From: Leptospira biflexa | Lineage (GTDB): Bacteria > Spirochaetota > UBA4802 > UB4802 | DNA length: 51,244 bases | Direction: 5' to 3' | Assembly (NCBI GenBank): GCA_020721905.1 | Contig: DYLU01000015.1 | Span: 1-51,244, forward strand | In this document: positions 37,772 through 45,321 of the stretch, one piece after another | Position numbering within the stretch: the stretch's first letter is position 1 | How the letters are laid out: the number at the start of each line of letters is the position of its first letter | Made by a program: the position numbers and the translations under genes | The notes under the pieces: generated by a model | Database searches by the model: none | Told to the model about the DNA's origin: nothing | Seen by the model: only the letters and a program-made list of their open reading frames with translations

Positions 37772-37843
37772 AGCGGGTGATGGGACTCGAACCCACGGCG
37801 TTCAGCTTGGGAAGCTGACATTCTACCACTGAATTACACCCGC
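37772..37843 (-). tRNA. tRNA-Gly (CCC)
   Basis: Read on the minus strand, the acceptor GCGGGTG pairs with CACCCGC, the anticodon stem TCAGC pairs with GCTGA around TTCCCAA, and the T arm GTGGG-TTCGAGT-CCCAT is intact. The loop gives anticodon CCC, reading GGG. The discriminator is T and CCA is not encoded. A TTGCAA/TAACAT pair with a 16-base spacer lies just upstream and may be its promoter. This is the second glycine tRNA in the window. Confidence 0.95.
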
Positions 37844-38203
37844 ATTTTTTCATATGTTAGTTCAAATATCAGTTTTTGCAAGAATTTTTTAAGAGCATAT
37901 ACGAAATTTTCAAAAAATTTAAATTTGTCATACATTTCTATATTTAAAATTAAAGTATGCAACAACGAATTTGAGTGAAGAGGTTTCTTATTCCACAATT
38001 TCGGTAAAAAAGTGCATTTAAAAAATGAACTTCAAAAAAAATTATATTAATTTAAATATTTTGATTGAAAATTTTTTTGTAATATTTTGTATTGGCAGGA
38101 ATGTATAGTTTTCCAATACAAGATAAATATTAATATATAATAATAGGAATTATATATTTCATATTTGAATTGAACACAATAACATTGCATTGGGGAGGTT
38201 TTA
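37844..38203. other. Divergent intergenic region upstream of fdhA
   Basis: This 360-base, very AT-rich gap separates tRNA-Gly(CCC) from fdhA. It contains a 9-bp inverted repeat (38087-38121), a TATAAT at 38136-38141, and GGGGAGG at 38192-38198 as the fdhA ribosome site. A sigma-54 match was tested and does not fit. Nothing resembling a gene was found. Confidence 0.5.
38087..38121. promoter_or_regulatory. 9-bp inverted repeat, candidate fdhA operator
   Basis: TTGTATTGG (38087-38095) and CCAATACAA (38113-38121) are exact reverse complements separated by 17 bases. The right arm overlaps the position where a -35 box would lie for the TATAAT at 38136-38141. The arrangement fits an operator or activator site about 110 bases before fdhA. 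The binding protein is unknown, and the site might instead be a cruciform or weak hairpin. Confidence 0.4.
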
Positions 38204-40906
38204 ATGGAAAAAATCCAATTTACCATCGACGGTCGAATGGTTACAGCTGAAAAGGGTAAGACAATTCTTGAAATTGCACTTGAGAATGGGATTGATGTTC
38301 CTCATTTATGCTATCATCCTAAAGTAAGTAAAACAGGAGCATGCAGGCTCTGTATTGTGAAAATTAATGGTCAAATGGTTAAAACATCCTGCACTGAGCC
38401 AGCAATAAATGGAATTGATGTAGTAACCGAGGATGAGGAGATTGCTGAATTAAGAAAAGGTATTCTTGAGTTTTTATTATCAGAGGGTGATCACAATTGC
38501 TTATATTGTGATGCAAATGGGGATTGCGAGTTGCAATCATTATGTTTTAAGTATAATGTTGAAATGCCTCAAAGCGGTTACCCAAAGAACTATAGAGAAA
38601 AGGATGATTCTTCTAGCTTAGGGTTAAAAATAGACGGGAATAAATGTATATTATGTGGAAGATGCGTGAAAGCATGTGGGGAAATTCAATTAAACAGAGT
38701 GTGGGATTTTGGCGGTAGGGGTTCTCATGCTCATGTAGTATCTGACTTATGGCGTCATATAGGTGACTCAAATTGTGTATTATGTGGTCAATGTGCGCAG
38801 TTATGTCCTACAGGTGCTATAACATTAAAACCAGTTTTAGGGAAAGGATTATCCTGGGAGTTAAAGAAAGAAACCAGTATATGCACGTACTGCGGTGTTG
38901 GATGTAAGATAGATTTCTACACCAATAAAGAAGGTAAGTTAGTTAAAGCAATTGGGAATGATACAGGTCCTAATAAAGGTCATCTTTGCGTTAAAGGTCG
39001 TTTTGGATTTGATTTTGTTCAAAGCGACAAACGTCTCAAAAAGCCATTAATTAAACGTAATGGTAAATTTGAGGAAGCATCCTGGGATGAGGCACTGGAC
39101 CTGGTTGCAAACAAGCTTAAAGATATAAAATCACAGTATGGTCCTGATTCTATTATGGCCTTTTCATCTGCAAAATGTACTAATGAAGAAAATTATATAT
39201 TGCAAAAATTTATGAGAGCAGTGATTGGTACAAATAATGTCGATCACTGCGCACGGCTTTGACACAGCTCTACCGTTGCCGGTCTGGCAACAGTATTTGG
39301 TTCAGGAGCTATGACAAATGCTTTTATTGAAGCTCCAATTTCGCAGGCATTTTTAGTAATAGGTTCAAATACTACAGAAAATCATCCAGTTATTGGAAGC
39401 TTGATAAAAAAAGAGGTTATATTAAACAAGAAAAAGCTTGTAGTTGTGGATCCACGTGAAATTGAATTATCAAAGTACGCTGATGTTCATTTGCAAATAA
39501 AACCTGGAACTAACATAGCGATACTTAATGGATTCTGTCATGTTATATTGAAAGAAAATCTTTATGATAAAGAATTTGTAGCAAAAAGGACAGAGGGTTT
39601 TGATGAATTTGCAAAAACAATGGAAAAGTACACTCCTGAGTATGTTGCAGAAATTTGTGGCCTCAAAGATCCACAGCTTATAGTTAAGGCTGCCAGGATA
39701 CTTGCATCATCAAAACCAATGGCACTTTACTATTCAATGGGAATTACACAGTTTAAATCTGGAGTAAATGGGGTAAAATGCACAGCAAATTTACAGATGC
39801 TCCTTGGTAACCTGGGTATAGCAGGTGGCGGTGTTAATCCGTTACGCGGTCAGAATAATGTGCAGGGTGCGTGTGATATGGGTGCTCTCAATGCGGTATA
39901 TCCAGCATATCAAAGTGTTGCGAACGATGAAATTAAAGAAAAGTTCCAGAAAGTATGGTTACCTACAGTTGAACTATCAAAAAAGCCGGGACTTACAATA
40001 GTAGAATCATTAAACGCAGCTATTGCTGGAGATATTAAAGCTCTCTATATAATGGGTGAAAATCCTGTAATATCAGATCCCAACCAGCACCACGTCATAA
40101 AAGCCCTTGAGAAGCTTGATTTCCTGGTTGTTCAAGATATCTTTTTAACAGAAACTGCTCAATATGCTGATGTTGTATTACCTGGATTTGCATTTCTGGA
40201 AAAAGAAGGAACAATTACAAATACTGAAAGAAGAGTGCAACTGATGCACAAAGTGATTGAGCCTGTTGGTGATAATCGAGAAGATTGGTGGATTATAATG
40301 CAAATTGCAAATCGAATGGGAGTATCGTGGAGTTACTCAAGTGCTGAAGATATATTTGAGGAAGTTCGCAAGGTTACTCCGTCTTATGCGGGAATAACCT
40401 ATAAAAGGCTTGAAAAAGAAGGGTTACAGTGGCCATGTCCCAATGAAGAACATCCAGGCACTCAGTATTTGCATAAAGATAGATTTACAAGAGGGTTGGG
40501 ACTGTTTAGTGCAGTTGAATATACACCACCTGCCGAGGAAGTAGATGCTGAATATCCAATGATTCTGACGACAGGTAGAATTTTAGAACACTTTCACACC
40601 GGTACTATGTCAAGAAATTCAAATATACTGGATACTTTAGTAAAAGAAGCATTTGTTGAGATCAATCCTAATGATGCAAGCAATTATGATCTTACAAATG
40701 GCGAATTGGTAGCTGTTTCGACACGGCGAGGGAGTATTCGTCTTAAAGTGAAAATATCTGATAGACCAAAACCTAATGTTGTGTTTATACCATTTCATTT
40801 TTATGAAGCAGCTGCTAATAAACTTACCATTGATGCACTTGATCCAGTTGCCAAGATACCTGAATTTAAAGTATGTGCATGTAAAATAGAAAAGGTAAGT
40901 TTATAA
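38204..40906 (+). CDS. fdhA: Formate dehydrogenase alpha subunit, selenocysteine-containing
   Basis: A 900-residue selenoprotein that oxidises formate to CO2 (or the reverse) at a molybdenum or tungsten site. The N-terminus is a NuoG-like [2Fe-2S] domain (Cys36, Cys47, Cys50, Cys63), then a His97/Cys-rich cluster, two [4Fe-4S] sites (Cys148-Cys158 and Cys191-Cys201), and the molybdopterin-proximal cluster (Cys227, Cys230, Cys234, Cys262). TGA at 39260-39262 codes residue 353, in the motif DHCARL-Sec-HSSTVAGL, where many homologues have Cys. The frame is continuous on both sides, and a SECIS hairpin follows. It is the catalytic subunit of an NAD-linked complex with the next gene. Confidence 0.95.
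39260..39310 (+). promoter_or_regulatory. Bacterial SECIS element in fdhA
   Basis: Immediately after the UGA, GTTGCC (39275-39280) and GGCAAC (39286-39291) form a perfect stem around the loop GGTCT. The stem extends by TAC/GTA across one C-A mismatch, and a lower stem AGCTC (39266-39270) pairs with GAGCT (39306-39310). The GGUCU loop and the 12-base gap from UGA resemble the E. coli fdhF SECIS, which binds SelB. This marks the TGA as selenocysteine, not a stop. Confidence 0.93.
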
Positions 40907-40930
40907 AATTCGATGAAAGGAGAAAGCACT

Positions 40931-42766
40931 ATGAAGTCAGAAGATATAAAGCTCAGTATTGAAAAGTATGGAAATAATAGAGAGCATCTTATGCTGATTT
41001 TACGAGACTTAGAAAATAAGTCCGGGAAGAATGTATTGGATACAGCAACTCTGGCTGAGTTAGCTCGGCAGATGAATTTACCTGAGAGTGCTGTTGCAGG
41101 CTTTGTAGATTTTTATACTATGTTTAAAACAAAACCTCGTGCTAAGTTTGTTATACGAGTTTGCAAATCCGGGCCCTGTCATGTTATGGGTTCAATTACT
41201 ATTTTTGATGCCATAAAGAAATATTTAGGAATAAATGTTGGCGAAGCAACAAAGGATGGTTTGTTTTATTTAGAACAGTGTGAATGTCTTGGTGTATGCT
41301 CCGCCGCTCCTGCAATGATGATAAATTATGATATTTATGGCAATCTTACGCCTACCAAAATAAAAGCAATATTAGAAAAATATAAAAAAATGAAACCAAA
41401 TTATGTGCAGGAACAATATGGAAAAGAGGTTGAAGGGGTTAACTGCATTATTGATGATAAACGTCAAACAAAACGTTTATTAGAAAACATTGGTAAGGTT
41501 GATCCCACTAATATTAACAGTTATGTCGAGAATGGTGGGTATAGTGCTATAAAAAAAGCGCTATCAATGACTCCAGAGCAAATTATTGACATAGTAAAGG
41601 ATTCGGGATTACGAGGAAGGGGTGGAGCAGGCTTTCCGGCTGGTGTAAAGTGGTCGTTCGTTGCCAAAGGAAATATGCAAAAATATGTTATATGCAATGC
41701 AGATGAAGGTGAGCCTGGTACCTATAAGGATCGTATTCTTATGGAAGAAAATCCAAATCTTTTAATTGAAGGTATGGCTATATGTGGGTACGCAATTAAT
41801 GCTACTATTGGTTATATTTATATTCGTGGGGAATATAGACGATCTATCAATCGATTGCATAAAGCTATAGAACAAGCACGTGAAAAAGGCTATCTTGGTA
41901 AAAACATTTTTGGCTCAAATTTCAGTTTTGATGTTTTTATAAAAGAAGGTGGCGGTGCGTACGTATGCGGCGAAGAAACTTCACTAATCAATTCAATGGA
42001 AGGTAAACGTGGTTATCCACGGTTTAAACCACCATTCCCGGGTGTGAGTGGATTTATGAATTTACCATCTAACGTAAATAACGTTGAAACTTTAATGTCA
42101 GTCCCAATGATTATTGAAAAGGGAGCATCTTGGTATAAGGAGTTGGGTTCTACTAATTGCTATGGCACTAAATTGTACTGTCTTTCAGGTAATTTGAATA
42201 GAACAGGCCTTGTTGAATTACCAATGGGTACAACTCTGAGGGAAATAATAGATGTTTACGGTAAGGGAATGAAAAAAGGTAAAAAGTTTAAATTTGCTCA
42301 GGTAGGGGGAAGTGCAGGTGGAATTTTGGGTAAAGATTTATTAGACTTGCCTCTCGACATAGATCAAACGATTAAAAATGGTGTAACCTTAGGATCCGGT
42401 GTAGTTTTAGTATGCGATGAAGATACATGTGCAGTTGATTTTCTGCTACAGATACTTAGCTTTTTTGAACATGAGTCATGTGGACAATGTGTGCCTTGTA
42501 GAGTCGGGACATCGCAATTGCATTATTTAATCAAGAAATTTGCAAATAGAACTGCTAATGAATCTGATATTGATTTATTATTAAGCAAAGCTACATTAAT
42601 GAAAAAAACGTCATTATGCGCATTGGGCCAATCACCAATAATGCCCATTAGCACAATGATAAAATATTTTAGAAAAGAGTTTGTGAATCATTGCAATCCG
42701 CGTTTTAAATGTAAGGCCTGTGATAACTCATTAAAAACTTTTTATACTGTTCAGGTGTTGCATTAA
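40931..42766 (+). CDS. NuoE-NuoF fusion, NADH-side subunit of formate dehydrogenase
   Basis: A 611-residue fusion. The first ~150 residues are a NuoE-like thioredoxin fold whose [2Fe-2S] cysteines are in CKSGPC and CLGVC. The rest is NuoF-like: FMN/NADH segments GRGGAGFPAGVKWSF, CNADEGEPGTYKDR and GGGAYVCGEETSL, and the [4Fe-4S] motif ESCGQCVPC with the later SLCALGQ cysteine. It should pass electrons between FdhA and NAD. The tail HCNPRFKCKAC has extra cysteines but is not a full ferredoxin domain. AAAGGAG at 40916-40922 fixes the start at 40931. It is 24 bases after fdhA. Confidence 0.9.
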   Translation: MKSEDIKLSIEKYGNNREHLMLILRDLENKSGKNVLDTATLAELARQMNLPESAVAGFVDFYTMFKTKPRAKFVIRVCKSGPCHVMGSITIFDAIKKYLGINVGEATKDGLFYLEQCECLGVCSAAPAMMINYDIYGNLTPTKIKAILEKYKKMKPNYVQEQYGKEVEGVNCIIDDKRQTKRLLENIGKVDPTNINSYVENGGYSAIKKALSMTPEQIIDIVKDSGLRGRGGAGFPAGVKWSFVAKGNMQKYVICNADEGEPGTYKDRILMEENPNLLIEGMAICGYAINATIGYIYIRGEYRRSINRLHKAIEQAREKGYLGKNIFGSNFSFDVFIKEGGGAYVCGEETSLINSMEGKRGYPRFKPPFPGVSGFMNLPSNVNNVETLMSVPMIIEKGASWYKELGSTNCYGTKLYCLSGNLNRTGLVELPMGTTLREIIDVYGKGMKKGKKFKFAQVGGSAGGILGKDLLDLPLDIDQTIKNGVTLGSGVVLVCDEDTCAVDFLLQILSFFEHESCGQCVPCRVGTSQLHYLIKKFANRTANESDIDLLLSKATLMKKTSLCALGQSPIMPISTMIKYFRKEFVNHCNPRFKCKACDNSLKTFYTVQVLH

Positions 42767-42835
42767 ACAATAATTGTATATCAAATATGAATAATTTTTA
42801 ATGCATTATTATAAATTTATATTAAAGGAGGCTAC

Positions 42836-44125
42836 ATGGCTAACGAAAGGCTAGAGTCAAAAAGGTGGTGGATAGCTATAGCTGCTTTTGTGATGCAGCT
42901 ATGCCTTGGTACTGTATACGCGTGGTCTGTATTTAAAAAGCCACTCATGGATACTCATGGTTGGTCAGAAACGCAAACACAGTTAACTTTTATGTTGCTC
43001 ATGGGTATTTTAGGATTGGCAGCTGCATTTGGTGGAACTTTAGTAGATAAAAAAGGCCCACGATTTGTAGCTACTATTGGCGGGCTGCTATTTGGTACTG
43101 GTACTATTATAGCAGGTTTAGGTGATCAGTTGGGCAATATATATTTATTGTATCTGGGTTTTGGCGTTATTGCTGCTTTAGGTAATGGCTTTGGATATGT
43201 AACTCCAATTGCTACATTAATTCGTTGGTTTCCAGACAAGCGTGGACTTGTAACAGGTCTTGCAGTTATGGGTTTTGGTCTGGGAGCTTTTTTTATGGGA
43301 CAGATAGCCCCTAAGATGATCGTGAATTATCAGGTAATTGATGAAGGTGGTAAAATCCTTTCCTCAGGCGTTGCTAATACATTTTATATTTGGGGTGTTA
43401 TTTTCCTTATTTTAGTTACAGGTTCAGCTCAACTTTATAAAAACCCGCCAGCAGGTTGGGTGCCAGCAGGTTATAGCCCGGCAAAGAATGCAGTATCATC
43501 TGCCGATTCATATAAGTTTGGTGAAGCTGTTAAGAAAATTCAATGGTGGATGTTATGGGGTATGCTATTCTTAAATGTATCCGCCGGATTAGGTCTTATA
43601 TCTCAACTTTCTCCTATTTCACAGGAACTATATAAACCATTAGTAGATACATCAATTACCGGTAAAGATCTCGTAGCTATATTAGCTGCTGCTGGTGGTG
43701 CCGTGGTTGCATATTCTGCAATATTTAATGGTTTGGGACGTTTATTCTGGGCATCAGTCTCTGACAAAATTGGTAGACGTACAGTATTTATTACTATGTT
43801 CATTACCCAGGCAATATTATATCTGCTTGTTGCGACAAATGTAATTGGCAGCTATTATCTTTTCATGATAGTTGCATGCTATTTGTTAGCGTGTTATGGT
43901 GGTGGATTTGCAACAATGCCTGCTTTTGCCGCTGATGCGTTTGGACCGGGTTATATTGGTAAAGTTTATGGCTTCATGTTAACCGCATGGAGTGCTGCAG
44001 GTTTATTGGGACCATTTATTTTTGCTGCTTATAAAGCTCAAGCTCTGTATATTGCATCTGGTCTTCTCGTGATTGGATTACTTATTGCTTTAGCTTATAA
44101 ACATCCTAAACATAAAGCAGCGTGA
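42836..44125 (+). CDS. MFS transporter, oxalate/formate antiporter (OFA) family
   Basis: A 429-residue transporter with about 12 membrane helices. The first helix motif LCLGTVYAWSVFKKP and the loop GGTLVDKKGPRFV are typical of the OFA family, as is FATMPAFAADAFG. Next to formate dehydrogenase genes it probably moves formate or another small carboxylate. OFA members also carry oxalate or lactate, so the substrate is inferred from context. AAAGGAGG at 42824-42831 precedes the ATG. A strong terminator follows. Confidence 0.85.
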   Translation: MANERLESKRWWIAIAAFVMQLCLGTVYAWSVFKKPLMDTHGWSETQTQLTFMLLMGILGLAAAFGGTLVDKKGPRFVATIGGLLFGTGTIIAGLGDQLGNIYLLYLGFGVIAALGNGFGYVTPIATLIRWFPDKRGLVTGLAVMGFGLGAFFMGQIAPKMIVNYQVIDEGGKILSSGVANTFYIWGVIFLILVTGSAQLYKNPPAGWVPAGYSPAKNAVSSADSYKFGEAVKKIQWWMLWGMLFLNVSAGLGLISQLSPISQELYKPLVDTSITGKDLVAILAAAGGAVVAYSAIFNGLGRLFWASVSDKIGRRTVFITMFITQAILYLLVATNVIGSYYLFMIVACYLLACYGGGFATMPAFAADAFGPGYIGKVYGFMLTAWSAAGLLGPFIFAAYKAQALYIASGLLVIGLLIALAYKHPKHKAA

Positions 44126-44155
44126 TGAAAATATTAGCAAGTTAACTTTTTATTT

Positions 44156-44197
44156 AAACCCATGAGTAAGCTATTAAAATTACTCATGGGTTTTTAT
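44156..44197 (+). terminator. Intrinsic terminator of the fdhA operon
   Basis: AAACCCATGAGTAA (44156-44169) pairs exactly with TTACTCATGGGTTT (44180-44193) over 14 bp, and a T-rich run follows. The A-rich left arm means that it could also act on the minus strand. It separates the formate genes from the rubrerythrin-like gene, which has its own promoter. Confidence 0.9.
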
Positions 44198-44231
44198 TTA
44201 GAATAAATTTAATTGAAAGGTGTAGAGAAAT

Positions 44232-44248
44232 TGTATAATCATTATACA
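44232..44248. promoter_or_regulatory. PerR-type operator overlapping the rubrerythrin-like gene promoter
   Basis: TGTATAATCATTATACA is a perfect 17-base palindrome. Its core GTATAATCATTATAC matches the known PerR box TTATAATNATTATAA at 13 of 15 positions. It overlaps a -10 box TATAAT (44234-44239) whose -35 candidate TTGAAA (44213-44218) is 15 bases upstream, so bound repressor would block RNA polymerase. The start codon is 22 bases downstream. Control by a Fur-family repressor other than PerR is possible. Confidence 0.75.
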
Positions 44249-44270
44249 TCTTGATATTGAGGAGGTCAAT

Positions 44271-44738
44271 ATGAGCGTAATAACCATAGTGGAAATAATT
44301 GATAAGGCTATACAACGTGAAATAGAAGCATATGAATTTTATACTTCACTTTCAAAAAAAGTGAACGAAAAAGATGCAAAAGATACATTGAAATATTTAG
44401 CCTCCGAAGAAGTTAAACATAAAGAATTTTTACAGTCGTATAAAGATGGGAAATATGATAAAAATGCATTAAAGACTTCTGAAGTTGTTGATTATAAAAT
44501 AGCAGAATTTCTTGATATACCTGATATTGATAAAGATCCACAAACTAAAGATATCTATTTAATAGCTGCTCATAGAGAATTGAACTCCTACAAATTTTAC
44601 ATAAAACTTTCAGAATTACAACCTGATGGTGAAGTTAAACAAATATTGGTCAAGATGGCAAATGAAGAATTGAAACATAAAGAAAAAGTAGAATATTTAT
44701 ATTCTAACACGGCTTTTGGACAAACACAGGGTGGATAA
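44271..44738 (+). CDS. Rubrerythrin-like ferritin-family protein (erythrin type)
   Basis: A 155-residue four-helix ferritin-like protein. Two iron-ligand sets repeat: REIEAYEFY with EEVKH (Glu47, His50) and HRELNSYKFY (Glu103) with EELKH (Glu133, His136). This is the diiron site of rubrerythrins, which reduce hydrogen peroxide in anaerobes. No rubredoxin domain (CxxC pairs) is present, so it is closer to erythrin or sulerythrin and needs an outside electron donor. GAGGAGGT at 44259-44266 precedes the ATG. A PerR-type palindrome upstream suggests peroxide induction. Confidence 0.85.
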   Translation: MSVITIVEIIDKAIQREIEAYEFYTSLSKKVNEKDAKDTLKYLASEEVKHKEFLQSYKDGKYDKNALKTSEVVDYKIAEFLDIPDIDKDPQTKDIYLIAAHRELNSYKFYIKLSELQPDGEVKQILVKMANEELKHKEKVEYLYSNTAFGQTQGG

Positions 44739-44833
44739 TAATGGAAATATTGGGGTAAGAATAAATTTTTTTTAATAAATTGTTATGGTCTAATATTTTT
44801 TATCATATTTTTTAATGTATAGAGGTGAATAAA

Positions 44834-45208
44834 ATGGCAAATAAGAAAATTATCTTAGTAATTGATGATGATCCGGATATTTTAGATTCAATTAAAGCTA
44901 TTCTTTCAGCTAATGGGTTTGATGTAGTTACTGCAATGAGTGGGAAAGAAGGTGTTGATGCTGTTACCAGCAGAAAGCCAGATCTCATTTTATGTGATAT
45001 GATGATGGAAAGAATAGATGCAGGTACAAAAGTTGCCCAGGAAATTAAGAAGAGCAACCCTTCAATACCAATCTATCTTTTAAGCAGCATTGGTACCGCA
45101 ACTGCAACTAATATTGAAATCGACAAATTAGGTTTTAATGGTGTTTTACAGAAACCGGTTAATCCGGATAATCTGGTGGCAACCATAAAGAAAGCACTGA
45201 AGATGTGA
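44834..45208 (+). CDS. Stand-alone response regulator receiver protein
   Basis: A 124-residue CheY-like receiver with no output domain. The acidic pocket is Asp11-Asp12, the phospho-acceptor is Asp55 in LILCDMM, and the conserved Lys107 is in LQKPVN. It would pass or buffer a phosphoryl signal from a histidine kinase, but no kinase gene is adjacent. The ATG at 44834 is preferred over GTG at 44825, because GAGGTG is correctly spaced for it. A copy of the dispersed 17-bp motif begins two bases after its stop. Confidence 0.9.
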   Translation: MANKKIILVIDDDPDILDSIKAILSANGFDVVTAMSGKEGVDAVTSRKPDLILCDMMMERIDAGTKVAQEIKKSNPSIPIYLLSSIGTATATNIEIDKLGFNGVLQKPVNPDNLVATIKKALKM

Positions 45209-45209
45209 T

Positions 45210-45226
45210 GTAGTAACTATCGCATA
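45210..45226 (+). repeat. Dispersed 17-bp motif, copy after the response regulator
   Basis: GTAGTAACTATCGCATA matches the consensus ACAGTAACTATCGCACA at 14 of 17 positions. With the copy at 45305-45321 on the other strand it forms 13-bp inverted arms around the terminator at 45263. Confidence 0.6.
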
Positions 45227-45262
45227 ACAAATTGTGCAAAGAATTTTTATTGTTATGGTTTT

Positions 45263-45297
45263 AAAAAAAGCGGGTTATAATAAAACCCGCTTTTTTT
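45263..45297. terminator. Bidirectional terminator between response regulator and pgk
   Basis: GCGGGTT (45270-45276) pairs with AACCCGC (45284-45290). Seven A precede the stem and seven T follow it, so it works on both strands. It lies between convergent genes and is nested inside the inverted 17-bp motif copies. Confidence 0.9.
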
Positions 45298-45304
45298 ATT
45301 TTTA

Positions 45305-45321
45305 TGTGCGATAGTTACTGT
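45305..45321 (-). repeat. Dispersed 17-bp motif, copy after pgk
   Basis: On the minus strand this reads ACAGTAACTATCGCACA, used here as the reference copy. It directly abuts the pgk stop codon. Confidence 0.6.

Noticed and set aside
38093-38107. Sigma-54 promoter (TTGGCAGG start) upstream of fdhA
   Set aside because: The -12 position reads TATA instead of TTGC, so the second half of the consensus is missing.
39260-39262. In-frame TGA splitting fdhA into two ORFs, suggesting a pseudogene
   Set aside because: The frame is open on both sides, the context DHCARL-x-HSSTV is the known active site, and a SECIS hairpin follows.
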